Source: CBDCWQ01 sp965223435 (GTDB lineage: Bacteria; Myxococcota; Kuafuiibacteriia; Kuafuiibacteriales; Kuafuiibacteriaceae). Taken from it: DNA of 64,000 bases. A program made the translations under genes and the position numbers. The notes under the pieces are model-generated. The model was given only the letters and a program-made list of their open reading frames with translations, ran no database searches and was not told the origin of the DNA. The DNA lies in the NCBI GenBank assembly GCA_965223435.1, contig CBDCWQ010000004.1, forward strand, positions 124,001 to 188,000, written 5' to 3'. Positions 18,701 through 25,200 of this stretch are shown in pieces (positions within the stretch are counted from its first letter, which is position 1; every line of letters begins with the position of its first letter).

Positions 18701-20425
18701 CTTCTGTATGATGGGCACGACCGCGGTGGGGTTGGCAATGGCTGGGCCCAAGTCGCTCAAAAACACGTCGTGGTGCTGAGGCACAAGGGGGGCCGTACGT
18801 TCCACGTGTATGCCGCGGAGGATGGTCGACCAGACACTCAGATTGTGCGCGATTGGGCACTGGATTCGGCCCAGTACTTTGGCAAACCCAAAAAGGACTT
18901 TTCGGATGTTGATGCCTGGGCCAAAAGCAGGGTCGCTGAGGTTTGGTACCCGAGTTTCGACTTTTTTGTGTTCGGTGATGGTTGGGCGCGTGAATACTCA
19001 AAACAGGGCGAGTTCGTCCAGGACACCCACCCCCTGCGGGCCTACATGATGATCTCGAACATCGGTTTTTCGCCAAGCGAAACCGAACAAAGCGCTTTTT
19101 TGGCGCGTTCTTTAGGCGTTGACTCCGACAACATCAGGGCAACTCGTACCGAGGTCGCCGGCAAAAAGCTCACCGCCCGAAAGTCCATGCCCGACACGGA
19201 ACAATTCCAAATTGCGATGCTTTTTGGCAACTATCCGTTGATCTACGTTCAGTTCGGGAGCAGCATCGCCGACACGGTGACTGAGGCGCTGGCTCCCTAC
19301 CGGTTTCTCGGTGCCGGAACCAGCAAGACGGGCAACGATGCGGCTAAGGCCAGAGCTGCGCTCAAGGAGCTCATCCCCCAATACGTTCCGAAGGATCAAG
19401 GGGAGCAGTGGTATATCGCCACGCCGCAGCGAACCGACGCCTACGGCGGCGATGTGGAAACCATCGAGGAAAACGAAAAGAAGACCGAGGCGCCCCCCGA
19501 GTTGACCGCTGCCCAAAAGGAGAAGCTCGACCCCACGCTGGTTGAGGTTTTGGAGCGTTATCCGGGTTGGGGCACCGTCAAGGCGGCGTCGAAGACGGAG
19601 ATCAAACCAGAGGACCTCTTGCTGCTCACCAGCGCCGAGCAACCCATCATCCATTTGATCTATCTTCCCGACGGTTACTGGGTCGCCGTCCCCGGAAAGC
19701 AGCCCAACACACACAAAGGACAAAATGTGTACGGGCGTTTCGAGGACTACACATACCTCGGTCTGGCCAGCCATGATTTCCACGGTGTGGGAAAAGGCAC
19801 CGCTACCTTGAAACCCATGGTCAAGAAGATCATGCTTGAGGGTCAGAAAAAGGGCTACTTCATCGTCGCTCCGGACGTGCAGCCGCCCTACCGCTTCGAT
19901 GTCAAAGGCAACCCCTTGAAAGACAAGCCGGGTGTGTTCCGGTTTTCACTCCAAAGTGAGTCGCCACTCCCCATGGAAGCCGTCGAGAAGAACTGGAATT
20001 CGTTTCATGACCATCGGGTGTATGCCTATTCCCAAGAGCATGGATACGTGGTCTTCTCAGACAAAGACAATGAGATTTGGTCCGAGGTGCGTGCGCACCC
20101 CTTTCGCGTGCTTGTCATCTTTAGTCCGGACAGCGACGGGTACTACGCCAAAAGTTCGTACAAAGAGAGGCTCAAGGAGCAGCCCTATGTCATCATTGCC
20201 CATAACGACAGCGAATACTACGAGGACGGGCTGGGTTTCCGGGTCCACGAAAACACGGGTGAGCCGGTGGGCCACGACAAGCTCAAAGACGAAGACAACC
20301 TGATGTTCCTCACCGACGACATCAAGCTGAACGCCGAAGGAAGTGTACCGGACAGCGTCCGTTTCGAAACCACCAAGGGCCCATTCACCTTGGACTGGAG
20401 CAAAGGCCTGACGTCAGGCGACTGA
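6731..20425 (+). CDS. Giant secreted multidomain protein A (about 4,564 residues)
   Basis: Order by base: signal peptide 6731-6840 (TPALFCGLLLSDGLPAYG); GWNL module 6900-7310 (GWNLVSFP, GYWVWAPEP, GYWAKTQ); a PGRP/amidase_2-like domain 7370-7945; four Ig-like domains about 8000-9120; FN3 9121-9420; a sialidase-like propeller 9465-11150 with Asp-boxes SEDGGQSFG and SANGGRTWS and a Cys cluster CGCPNCWC; a Gly/Ser-rich linker 11170-11340; a helical toroid-like region 11520-14400 with TEHNLDVLSVLN and YRGTHYFQN; mixed regions to 17070; a Lys/Pro linker; two tandem tail modules 17162-18309 and 18372-19474; a final module to the stop. No membrane anchor follows the signal peptide, so it is predicted to be exported. 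It is paralogous to gene B with long blocks of near identity, for example SSYHLEATMGLILGL. No known function; the toroid resembles six-hairpin glycosidase folds. Alternative start ATG 6701. Confidence 0.85.
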   Translation: MDTRNVLCSALWSRLSSCFTPALFCGLLLSDGLPAYGGEGPAFSPSAEGGRFERSLEAGWNLVSFPIVADEDLLPILENKGLSVWELHAGGPSRPKTVRVASTRLEPESGYWVWAPEPTHMGLQGELVLGPVASSTETDAGWRFISVTERMVYQDPNLTRVVRWNNSKQSFERLRVGAFFVPGHGYWAKTQTHGEPLQESCLPHAWDFADAVAVVRGCPVVDDGSRIVARSDWSVRRTPAPVVVDARAHPRTIVLARTMTSSRTSVGAFEAREMVERQKVDLDAHFVVAPGPRGDWEIYEGRRMAPGAHGRALPNEIRIALMGTYEPIDAAHYEETLHGFDPDAPPSRQQPPRDAVLRLSELVAYLSGFSGIENLVAESPLRPGVALTHLVDALNERFLGFRRGDAADPEVQPEHPEGLPGVTPPTLLVLEPSEDVVHAQNDWLTVGGEVFGEDLRGFYINGLLVSAQSRSFHEVVQLAPGENRIVFTVLSRSGLRQKVEKTVVRDVAPPKIHVSVAEPQGPLDHTLEVSVQITEPSLAEVWFNGEAVETRHAFVRRINAFLLPLGLSTFEVVARDLAGRQGSRSFSVFRNEQEILALGDPLGGLTASDEPDPPVVSAVESRAPALTVSEPAEDVFYTRSEDVRIAGTAIDDNFWSVSINGLLVSVDSGSFARTMHLEGASTKVEIVAKDAADNQSVAEVEFVFDATPPEIILSHAEYVTTYEPRYVLRGAVSEPHLAKLTLQTSAEEEHELAVVNGFFSSEVLLEEGDNAFVVTALDRAGNQHSKKVAVRFQPEWVAPKRTGPPEELSGTASGKTVRLWWAAPALFEDGRSIPNGLVPVYTVYRDGQEVARTTHKHHQEEAPELGRRYRYQVSATIPPKSGEGLESIPSAPITLDVSSPPPATPPGDFEPPHVLTEDPWTEEMPKTALSTTDGKTVAHVAFVARGQESEGDRLLYTQSTEAGRAGSFPSPKAVASASPRVQITDIALAAQGQNVSVSWIQGLRDEGSSSQIFVAQSEDGGQSFGAPRSLRETSDWKRGLDMAYDRSGQHHLVWGEANKVYYLKDLAGIPSNVFDARVREPATEIIRYQAQYEPVDGGCGCPNCWCDEFYVQRDEPDPQKGGEPVGPYVYRIEETYTYEPSLHVDDETVSIVARQARMWDNKSVPNPHWEAMMQSPVYSDDIVERLRPTRLVVGWRSTWKKAYEAGDEGRYAALGYTHQFHYDGTWHRQQVIQVAQRPLQEDAWAEHARAPWKRGMWLNDREANWRIAVVDDGFPSEGVPSHPKLSSAPGGVLVAVYEKGPSSNPNEPGQNPLYAAHSANGGRTWSPPVAVGKGYLPAVATAATGELNMVFYAAKAQEADSEIRVVRKLEAQDYSVAQKINRGSPAPVHWKSHGEDRGSLPGAPSLSAHEELFFAAWVRRARDGQSTDRIVTTRASDVTTFSHLDVALADQWTRGQSASVTVTAQNKFHMRLATQEQVELSSPSQDRQNTGSSQVSPARGAASGGSSGFQATGGRASRTAPTLSASPSSGVEPEPTSFALHLHEGVGQVVMTAGASGVSGALGETSVSDLYFTAALAEAEPGGGFGARVSLVPGHVGGNYEKAVTLRDGLLRRTTDEATGQEFYYQVEYRPDESKEEAVRQMDDLLDPGFFDQPQYRDSRHLAGFRRVWAYTQGIALAQFARMPARYGREARGLARYICHHAVRQENSDVILGWPFSWNTDGDDWRDARLVTGANAWVIQGLGVFVASPAYENADPEDRVRLKACYHQALIGLEDHRHRLVVSESRMGSIMTAGYSTQGLENVSTPHLLASSGAFGALDGSHRFLYYSVLDAIGYAAFAPTHVRVCHEAPDEDCYALSTADPAWQDYEIDEAEWTLLRRRVLASNVVTEHNLDVLSVLNHALVHADAVGPDGIDERRRWRQKLQIWRDELRDGTFELLWDAEGWKQEFAEVLAELETRPASQALTDAQAKAQEKRMEAMESALQSGGLGRVITGGLLFQEGEGQGRFEASRHTAIDNCSWLSLSVNYDDLEDGLADGYSLYTERLALCLEYTILQYAKDLSYGEDGCSPDTASCPPKRTYRGTHYFQNSFRDTYIEPSELQESSYHLEATMGLILGLYRFAHARPDHPASEAFLAEAQSLWAGAQAFVRDHGFVYSSQRIQDLSAILVSSTALVWFIDVYDYLDAEDRGHDEPLKPYDRVGEATRHALRGLDEALQTYRASGGELVESGLTRSEKAPYTLLVDQALALLVASHTGDEEGAASLALGLLSMRGDAFWPAVYRESLEPIFPERQSLEGQMVALYALARFMDQNPDTDLEDEVASVLASDLNVLLDRHVVLDESPLSGLFRRPEDPTTASLEDNLMAYFALDLVGRRLADTAAGPSFAQSKVDLGHRLAELCGLEDGAIPARWVGEWGMDRSALDGFKALKPCALFAFHIGAIEAALSLVEAGEAVLAPQEWYRSEPAEVASQSGSQETHRFSVHQIFGLLAKRGLASFDPRQDEIVRVELAHQRPGPGVLSQALAAILVDDPRGVFGVHAAPLTGAAATRGAFRFAPAHYGAVTRVLGNRFLEAVAALLAADYRATRFDTLLTEMVVLQEAYDHIFDTLAPGSRNTRFSMMRNTLKTGLCAPQTLIQQASLSVEARLGFGCETAMVMLGRLFGARGISGDRDAWISTIEGNEGGSWQTLLAKLTAGSEEEASAGVLYLGAESAWSDQEPVSYTFLREAARPELSEAASIVEVRHAIRERTKSALEFGLGHVGAKNPIVFALGDIDPIHAFNPGSPDYWKRGAIELRLVLSRAHKHEVQFVFRGAPAPQPAFPLSQTHAQNVRSLRRWFNTQMGGDLSHLAEAAGVAPEHRASWLSSVHRMLRTGVVPRADADALLSALGLSTDVWNDEIAFEANPFAMFHGVASGQRRGHALVSGGLWGEPELAFGYTQTSIGPIHDTSFDQGLIGEKRILGTAANLDVWINPVLTSRGDYAVLKGRRQCLFQLENKGSEAVRYEVLVDGERFGPVAEFADETGFFGTFGARTVDVCDTVSEKVSGEADVVVKNLTTGETFEFVFPVRFHESCYAGETVSSEQAKDMVDSGEWNLETYRTQDCGDMLVLDETDPRAGLEVAFAPSPNNGPFSIFGPSEEASDRPQVVQTSALSILGAVRLARGAKQVLRAGSGVRGAASSGLSLEEIGALAFGVLASGTVAGMSDEIGADIESLMLKSVRIFENPPKGSWAQVGWVSAWEVFAEGDEVIRALPIYNRNNDGEWAITARFNDDAFYGLVQPSVHAGPKLPILDPAVSLFAHDITSKMAVYKYTGRVEVDASAKSLESNPIDTPLEAFLNEVDAYPDWVYTFPPEFHYPIIITLFIEPQLAQNSGGAQSTKSLEWNRPGVFKMEGEDVLYNNLHFQKQPSMPIELQNPGYTWGLWPGTDWHVYGPPNEVSAFVDRFAYTSAGKKTGTAKSPKAKTPPKKTGTPTLKKATTIVRAGRLSALRLKLNAMMPLLDANGPAYEYSPELAQLITTLEGHLRTWAGLKPVAALASDARFKLMVGDFKLNIVKHIVPQIEWNALKIDSEASFAEVEQGVDRFLALTEGGALYRDSQPIVRWRQNELSKVLNESTGLVFRKKENKYVLLKVADHPRPKPQDTLHTVTYLRGTDAFSAVDLWAKTVARAHWVHSKQTSNFFVIGDAWRREYTPEGEFVDVTFFLEEELIRLGQKGEGLKKKTLPLLVARLLHINPQTKSESAYASPPLVYVGPEPKKAIETREYLMNQPTTKKFKKAKNFYSVSIMSRSIYIVFPISAHMPVFKMNRYLLEGVATDVQGYDVAQKTALGYVKKGQLLPWFVADRTKIKYFDAKGDEVLESAIVGAGKKEPSIPSPKKDTTAPATESEKNMYKNLSRLKEVFEKNQGTYGKWAEAQSAIVALEGLLPWLQKKSDARELRERDEIETVVASAVTEIDAILAHMGPAIDTTGYRLSVVPLVDVASKKLLEILEGGLLLYDGHDRGGVGNGWAQVAQKHVVVLRHKGGRTFHVYAAEDGRPDTQIVRDWALDSAQYFGKPKKDFSDVDAWAKSRVAEVWYPSFDFFVFGDGWAREYSKQGEFVQDTHPLRAYMMISNIGFSPSETEQSAFLARSLGVDSDNIRATRTEVAGKKLTARKSMPDTEQFQIAMLFGNYPLIYVQFGSSIADTVTEALAPYRFLGAGTSKTGNDAAKARAALKELIPQYVPKDQGEQWYIATPQRTDAYGGDVETIEENEKKTEAPPELTAAQKEKLDPTLVEVLERYPGWGTVKAASKTEIKPEDLLLLTSAEQPIIHLIYLPDGYWVAVPGKQPNTHKGQNVYGRFEDYTYLGLASHDFHGVGKGTATLKPMVKKIMLEGQKKGYFIVAPDVQPPYRFDVKGNPLKDKPGVFRFSLQSESPLPMEAVEKNWNSFHDHRVYAYSQEHGYVVFSDKDNEIWSEVRAHPFRVLVIFSPDSDGYYAKSSYKERLKEQPYVIIAHNDSEYYEDGLGFRVHENTGEPVGHDKLKDEDNLMFLTDDIKLNAEGSVPDSVRFETTKGPFTLDWSKGLTSGD
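17162..18309 (+). repeat. Tail module, copy 1 in giant protein A
   Basis: About 380 residues starting RAGRLSALRLKLNAMMPLL. Landmarks shared with copy 2 and with gene B are a helical start, a D-A/V-W segment (AVDLWAKTVARAHW), then NFFVIGDAWRREYTPEGEF, then LEGVATDVQGYD and PWFVADRTKIKYFD. It follows a Lys/Pro/Thr linker (TAKSPKAKTPPKKTG). Confidence 0.7.
18372..19474 (+). repeat. Tail module, copy 2 in giant protein A
   Basis: About 365 residues. Landmarks: LSRLKEVFEKNQGTYGKWAE, FSDVDAWAKSRVAEVW, FFVFGDGWAREYSKQGEF, APYRFLGAGTSKTGNDAA and QWYIATPQRTDAYGG. It is closer to the single copy in gene B (FSDVDAWVQDSV, WYITTPNRTTMHGG) than copy 1 is, so copy 1 looks like the more diverged duplicate. 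Confidence 0.7.
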
Positions 20426-20426
20426 G

Positions 20427-20455
20427 GTTCATCGAGCGAATCTGAATCGATGAAC
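20427..20455. terminator. Hairpin directly after giant gene A
   Basis: Perfect 9-bp arms GTTCATCGA (20427-20435) and TCGATGAAC (20447-20455) around an 11-base loop, starting one base after the stop of gene A and ending 38 bp before the convergent abiEii stop. There is no clear T run, so its role as a bidirectional terminator is inferred from position. Confidence 0.5.
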
Positions 20456-20493
20456 TGCGGTTCCTTCCACTCTTTCGACTCGTCGTCCCACCA

Positions 20494-21516
20494 CTACGGC
20501 ACCTGGTTGATGGCCCTTTCTAGAGCACCGAGACGACGAAGAATCCGATCGAAATGGGGGGCCTTTTCGTAGAACATTCCGGCTCTTATCATTTTCGAGA
20601 AATCAGCACGAATCGCGTCGAGGGTGTGTTGATCTGGAACGAGGCGAAGCTGTCCTTGTAGACATGCTTTATGGTTCGTCCAGCCACGCCTGTAGAAGAC
20701 TTCCTTGATTCGAACGACGTCTTCCAAAAGTTTTCGGTTCCCGAGCGCTGCGTTGCCAATAGAACTCGCTGCAAGCTGATCAAGGTCATACCAATGACGT
20801 GAAAGGCGGGAAGGGAGTGCCTTTCCCTCAGGCCGATGGCACTCTGCATGAATCAGTGTGGCTTTCTCCCAGAAAGTTCTCTCGGGAGAGAGAACGATCA
20901 CATGTGCGGTCGGAAACTCAAGGTTGGGTATGCCGTCTAAGTAGGACTTGATTGTGTGACTTTCGTTGGGATCAACAACGTTCCTTCCCCCAAACTCGAT
21001 GAGAACTTCCTCAGCAACATAGCTTTGTTCTGAGTCCAGTGCAGACGGGTAGGCGACACGTACTTTTTCCCCGTCGCTGCCGTCGATACGGACTTTGACG
21101 GTCCCTTTTCCAAAGTTTGAGGAAGCGGCGACTTCAAGCGCAGGGACAATGAGCTCCTTGGCTTTGGTCGCTACGGCTTTTCTCAGCCGTTCGCTAAATT
21201 CCTTCGTTTTGTTTCTAGATGCATTGACTCCAAACGGATCATACTCGTCTTCAAGGGTTCGGTAGTCGATCGTCACATCGACATCCTCCGAGAATCGCTG
21301 AATCGCTGAGAAAACCTTGGATAACGAAGTGCCCCCCTTAAAAGCCATGCGTGGTGCACCTTGGATCTCAAAAAGCGTTCTCAGCGTCCAGCAAACCCAG
21401 ATGTCTTTTTCCAAGACCTTGGGAGCGAGTCCCAACTCCGGTGCCTTTGTGTTCAAGATGCCAGCGCGCTCGCTCGCATCGAGGCAAAGGAATCGTTCAG
21501 ACACCTGTGTACTCAT
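20494..21516 (-). CDS. abiEii: AbiEii/AbiGii-family nucleotidyltransferase toxin
   Basis: 340 residues, usual size for the family. The nucleotidyltransferase core is visible: MAFKGGTSLSKVFSAIQRFSEDVD gives the GGTxLxK motif and the metal-binding acidic pair (EDVD). Family-typical later segments are FPTAHVIVLSPERTFWEKATLIHAECHRP and SRHWYDLDQL. Known AbiEii proteins are nucleotidyltransferase toxins; growth arrest is relieved by the antitoxin AbiEi and some systems abort phage infection. The start overlaps the end of the upstream antitoxin gene by 20 bp, the standard type IV arrangement. The operon lies between the 3' ends of the giant paralogues. Confidence 0.92.
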   Translation of the reverse strand: MSTQVSERFLCLDASERAGILNTKAPELGLAPKVLEKDIWVCWTLRTLFEIQGAPRMAFKGGTSLSKVFSAIQRFSEDVDVTIDYRTLEDEYDPFGVNASRNKTKEFSERLRKAVATKAKELIVPALEVAASSNFGKGTVKVRIDGSDGEKVRVAYPSALDSEQSYVAEEVLIEFGGRNVVDPNESHTIKSYLDGIPNLEFPTAHVIVLSPERTFWEKATLIHAECHRPEGKALPSRLSRHWYDLDQLAASSIGNAALGNRKLLEDVVRIKEVFYRRGWTNHKACLQGQLRLVPDQHTLDAIRADFSKMIRAGMFYEKAPHFDRILRRLGALERAINQVP

Positions 21517-22105
21517 TCTCGTAGGCGAAGAAGAGATCTGCCAACCAGGATGGCATCGTATTCGTGGAGCGCTTGAGCGCCATAAACTCTGTTTTCGGGA
21601 TCCGCTTGTGGATTGCTTGTATGGTTTCCAAGTTCGCTTCTTTCTTGCCGATAAACTTTAGAGCAGCTAGGGCCTCACCGGCAGGGGAGCCTGCGAGCAT
21701 AAGATTCCTCGGACTTACATGCTTGAATGTGATCGAGAGCTTACCCACTTGAACGGTCCGGCTGTAACCTGTCGTTTCAAACACGGGTTGTGTTGGCATT
21801 TGAAGACTTAGCTTCAATCGGCGAGCAGCCTCGGCTCTGTGGATTTGGATTTTCTCTCCGGTTGCGCGTGCGATTGCGCGTGCGATCTTATATGGAGACG
21901 GCGTGACCTCACCCGCGAATCGGCTCATCTTTGGACGAACAAAAACACCGGGACACACTCTGCGAATCTTCCCAGCTTTCACCAAACGCGACAGTGTTTG
22001 ATCCACAGCCGCCCGCGTACCGAACTTAAGAAAACTTGTGCTTACGAAAGGCTCACCCTCCGTAATGACCTCAATTTCGTCCGAAATGGCTTGTTTTGTG
22101 GTCAT
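21497..22105 (-). CDS. abiEi: AbiEi-type antitoxin / transcriptional regulator
   Basis: 202 residues from ATG 22105; an in-frame GTG at 22153 would add 16. The N-terminal part is a winged-helix type domain (STSFLKFGTRAAVDQTLSRLVKAGKIRRVCPGVFVRP), followed by an AbiEi C-terminal region (PSPYKIARAIARATGEKIQIHRAEAAR, SPRNLMLAGSPAGEALAALKFIG). AbiEi proteins neutralise AbiEii and repress their own operon by binding inverted repeats. I prefer ATG 22105 because an inverted repeat and an AT-rich promoter-like stretch lie exactly across it, which would make little sense inside a coding region. Neither start has a strong Shine-Dalgarno. Confidence 0.85.
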   Translation of the reverse strand: MTTKQAISDEIEVITEGEPFVSTSFLKFGTRAAVDQTLSRLVKAGKIRRVCPGVFVRPKMSRFAGEVTPSPYKIARAIARATGEKIQIHRAEAARRLKLSLQMPTQPVFETTGYSRTVQVGKLSITFKHVSPRNLMLAGSPAGEALAALKFIGKKEANLETIQAIHKRIPKTEFMALKRSTNTMPSWLADLFFAYENEYTGV

Positions 22106-22134
22106 GTCATAAAAATATATTAATTTTCTGACAT
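22104..22134 (-). promoter_or_regulatory. Inverted repeat and AT-rich promoter of the abiE operon
   Basis: Arms ATGTCA (22104-22109) and TGACAT (22129-22134) flank a 19-base AT-only-like spacer, unusual in this GC-rich window. On the minus strand TTGCTT (22135-22140) followed after 17 bases by TATTTT could form the promoter. The repeat overlaps the antitoxin start codon, matching the autorepression known for AbiEi. Confidence 0.5.
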
Positions 22135-22298
22135 AAGCAATCACCGTAAACACCTCGGTAGGGGCACAGTCGTGGGCAAAAAGCGGTGTCTGCCCAACTC
22201 GGGTAGGCCGAATCCATAATGATTTCAGGCATAAATCTCTCCGGATGTGACTGGGGCGGCGATGTTGCGGGAATGTGAGGGTATATACCCTGATAGGG

Positions 22299-25200
22299 TT
22301 ATTCGATGTCCAGTTCGAATTTGAGTTCGTCGACGATGTCTTCGTCTGGCTCGATGCTGGCGTTCCAGCCGAGGGTGAGGGGGCCGCGGTTGGTCTGAAA
22401 ACGCACGGTTCGCGGGACCATGGCTCTCATGGTCAGCTCGAGTTCGGATGTGCGTTTGAGCCGGGTGTTTTTGGTTTTTTGCTCGAACCATTCCAGGAGC
22501 TTGGCTTCCCACCACGCCTGGGTCTGGGGGGCGTCGGCGATGGGGACCTCATGGTGATTGATTTTGAAGTTGCTTGGTTTTTGGAGGACCAGTCCGGGGT
22601 ACGAAAATAGGGACCGCGCGCCCCAGCGGCCCTCTCGGTCTCGGGCGAACTTGGGGTCCAGTCTTGAGCGGCCATCGGCGTCATGGGATTGCGTCTGGAG
22701 AATGCCATTCTCGGTGACGGTGGTGATGAACACGTAGTCTTGGCGGTTCTTGAGGCGGTTGAATACCTTTGGCGTGTAGAACCTGCCCCCACCTGGTTGG
22801 AACTCCCTTTGGCCCGTGCCATAACCGAGAACGCGGTATGCATGGGACTCGATATCGGCCCAAATGTTGCGGTCCGCTTCGGGGAAGACAACGTATCCGT
22901 ACTGTTCGGAGTACACATAGGCCAGAAGTGGATTTCGGTCGTAGCCTACGAGCAGCGTGTCGGTGAAGGGAAACTCGGGAGGATCTTGCTGCTGAAGAAT
23001 AAAGCGCAACACCGGCGACTTTTCTCGAATTCGTTGGCCCTTGATGGTGTACCAGTAGGGTGGAAGGGCATCTCGCGCAGCCGCAAACCAAGACTCGGTT
23101 TGGCCATCCGGCACGTATGACTTGCCGTATCGCCCGGTGTCAGAAGCACCGGAGGGGCTGAGCCAGTCGCGGTCTGCGAACCCGATATATCGGTAGGTGG
23201 GAAAGGTTCCGGAGCGGATTCTTTCGGTGTCTTCTTGCCGTGAACCCATCACCACCCAGTAGTTCCCCGCAGGCAAGAAAAGGAGGTGCACCCGAGATCC
23301 TTGTTGTTCCGCGATGTTCACCAATTCGGAAGGGGTGATTTCGTTTTTGGATGCGGTGATAAGGGCGCCGACACTGACAAAGCGCTTCAGGACCTCCATC
23401 CCCAGTGCGCCGATGTCCTCTTCCGTTGCCAACGATAGGACTTCGCTGCTTCCTCCATGCATCGTCGTACGATTTGGGGTGGTGATGTACCAGGCTTCTT
23501 TTTGAACCTTCGGCGCGTAACGCTTTCCTACGGCCTCGAGGTACGTTTGGGCTGCTTCATCTTCGTGGTGGCTTGCAGATCCAAGATACCGGTAGCGCCC
23601 GATTCCTTCCAGTACACGGTCGGCGACGTCGGCCGAAACGATGAGGTAGACCCGATTTTTTGGGTTTTGGGGGTCTTTGAAGGTTTCGATCGCAATCGCT
23701 ATCTGAGGCTTTTTTGTGATTTTCGCCGCGCGAAGAACATCCTTGGCCCATGGCGGGGCAGTCCCAGCATCAAAGACGTCGCCGGGGTTGAGGTTGAAGA
23801 TGCTGGCTACAATCCTGGGCTCGATCGCCGGAAAGGAATACACTTCGAAGGCGGTTCGCAGGTTTGCTTCAGTGGTGCTGACGGCCTCGATAAAGCGCCC
23901 ATCTCGGCTGTATTTGCGGCTCCAGTCCTCTCCCGTGACGTAAAACCAGGGGGGCTGGTTCGCTTCGAATCGGGCCAAAACTTCGTCTTCAGGAAGAATG
24001 TCTTCCCGTTCCCATTCCTTTCCCCAACCAGAGCGTACGGACCCTCCCCAACCAGGTATGACGGAGTCTTGCACCCAAGCGTCTACGTCTGAAAAGTCTG
24101 GTTTCGGTTGACCAAAGTATTGCGCCCAAGACAGAAGCCACCCGGCACGGAGTGGGATTGCGTCCTGATCGCCTGTCATGACGCGCATCGTTCCCAGCGC
24201 GTGTGGTAAATATCCAAAGACGACGTGCCCTTGGACGGTGCCTGCCCAGTCGTTGCTCGGGCTGAGAATGACCGAACCTTCGTAAAGGAGTGATCCCTTT
24301 TGGGTGAGGTCCAAAAAGGCGCGAAGCAGAGAGGTCACGTCCGATAGGGCATCGACTCGGTAGTCGAGCGTTTGCTGATCCAAACGGTCTACGATGGTTG
24401 GGATCTCGGCCAGGATGTCGGCGACCGCGAAGTCAAAATCTGTACGTCGGCGGACTTCGACGAGGGCAGGGGTCTTTTTTTGAAACCACGCCAGCAGGGA
24501 CTCCATCGCGAGAATGTGTTCCCTGGCTTGGCGCCAAAGACGGTAGGGTCCGTGATATTTCCTGAGGAGTTCGTGGACGGCCACCAGATCCGCGCGTAGC
24601 GCCTTTTCGGAGTCCGAGGCCGTAAGAAGCTCTTCTCTCGGCTGCTCTTTTGGGGGTGGAACGTCTTCGGACCCATCGTTGGGCGTAAGGGCTTCGTCCG
24701 AATGGGATGCTGTGGGTTGGTCTTCTGCCGGTGGCGTTCCGCCCGCACCCGCTTTTTTTCCCGCGGCAGAGTAGGACACCAGGGTCAAAAACGTGTCGAT
24801 GTCTTGGGGCGGGCCGTAAAGGTGCCAGCCGTTTTCGGGCCACTCGCCCCAAACGTATCCAGGTTGCTGAAGCTCCATGGGCATCGAGGGTTGTCTTTGA
24901 AACCGTATATTCTGAAAAAGTACGTCGTCGCCTTCGACGCGGAACAGACCCGGTCGATTGTGCGCGATGCGTTTTTGAGATTGGGCTCCGCCTTCAACTT
25001 GGAGGGTGGGTTCGATAAAAAGGCTAAAGTAGATGGGGTAGTGAAACTCGGGTGGAAAATTCAGGATCCACTGGTGAAAATCGCGCGAAGCGTGGACAAA
25101 CGCTTGTCCCGGGCCGAAGATGGGCGCTGGTCCGGGTTGGCTCGGGCTTGCGTAGACGGCCACCCGGCCGGTGTATTGGTAGACCGCCATTTTTGAGGTG

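Noticed and set aside
22279..22298. Palindrome GGGTATATACCC next to CCCTGATAGGG after gene B
   Set aside because: Too short and without a T run on the side of gene B; it could be a weak terminator, but the evidence is not enough for a feature.
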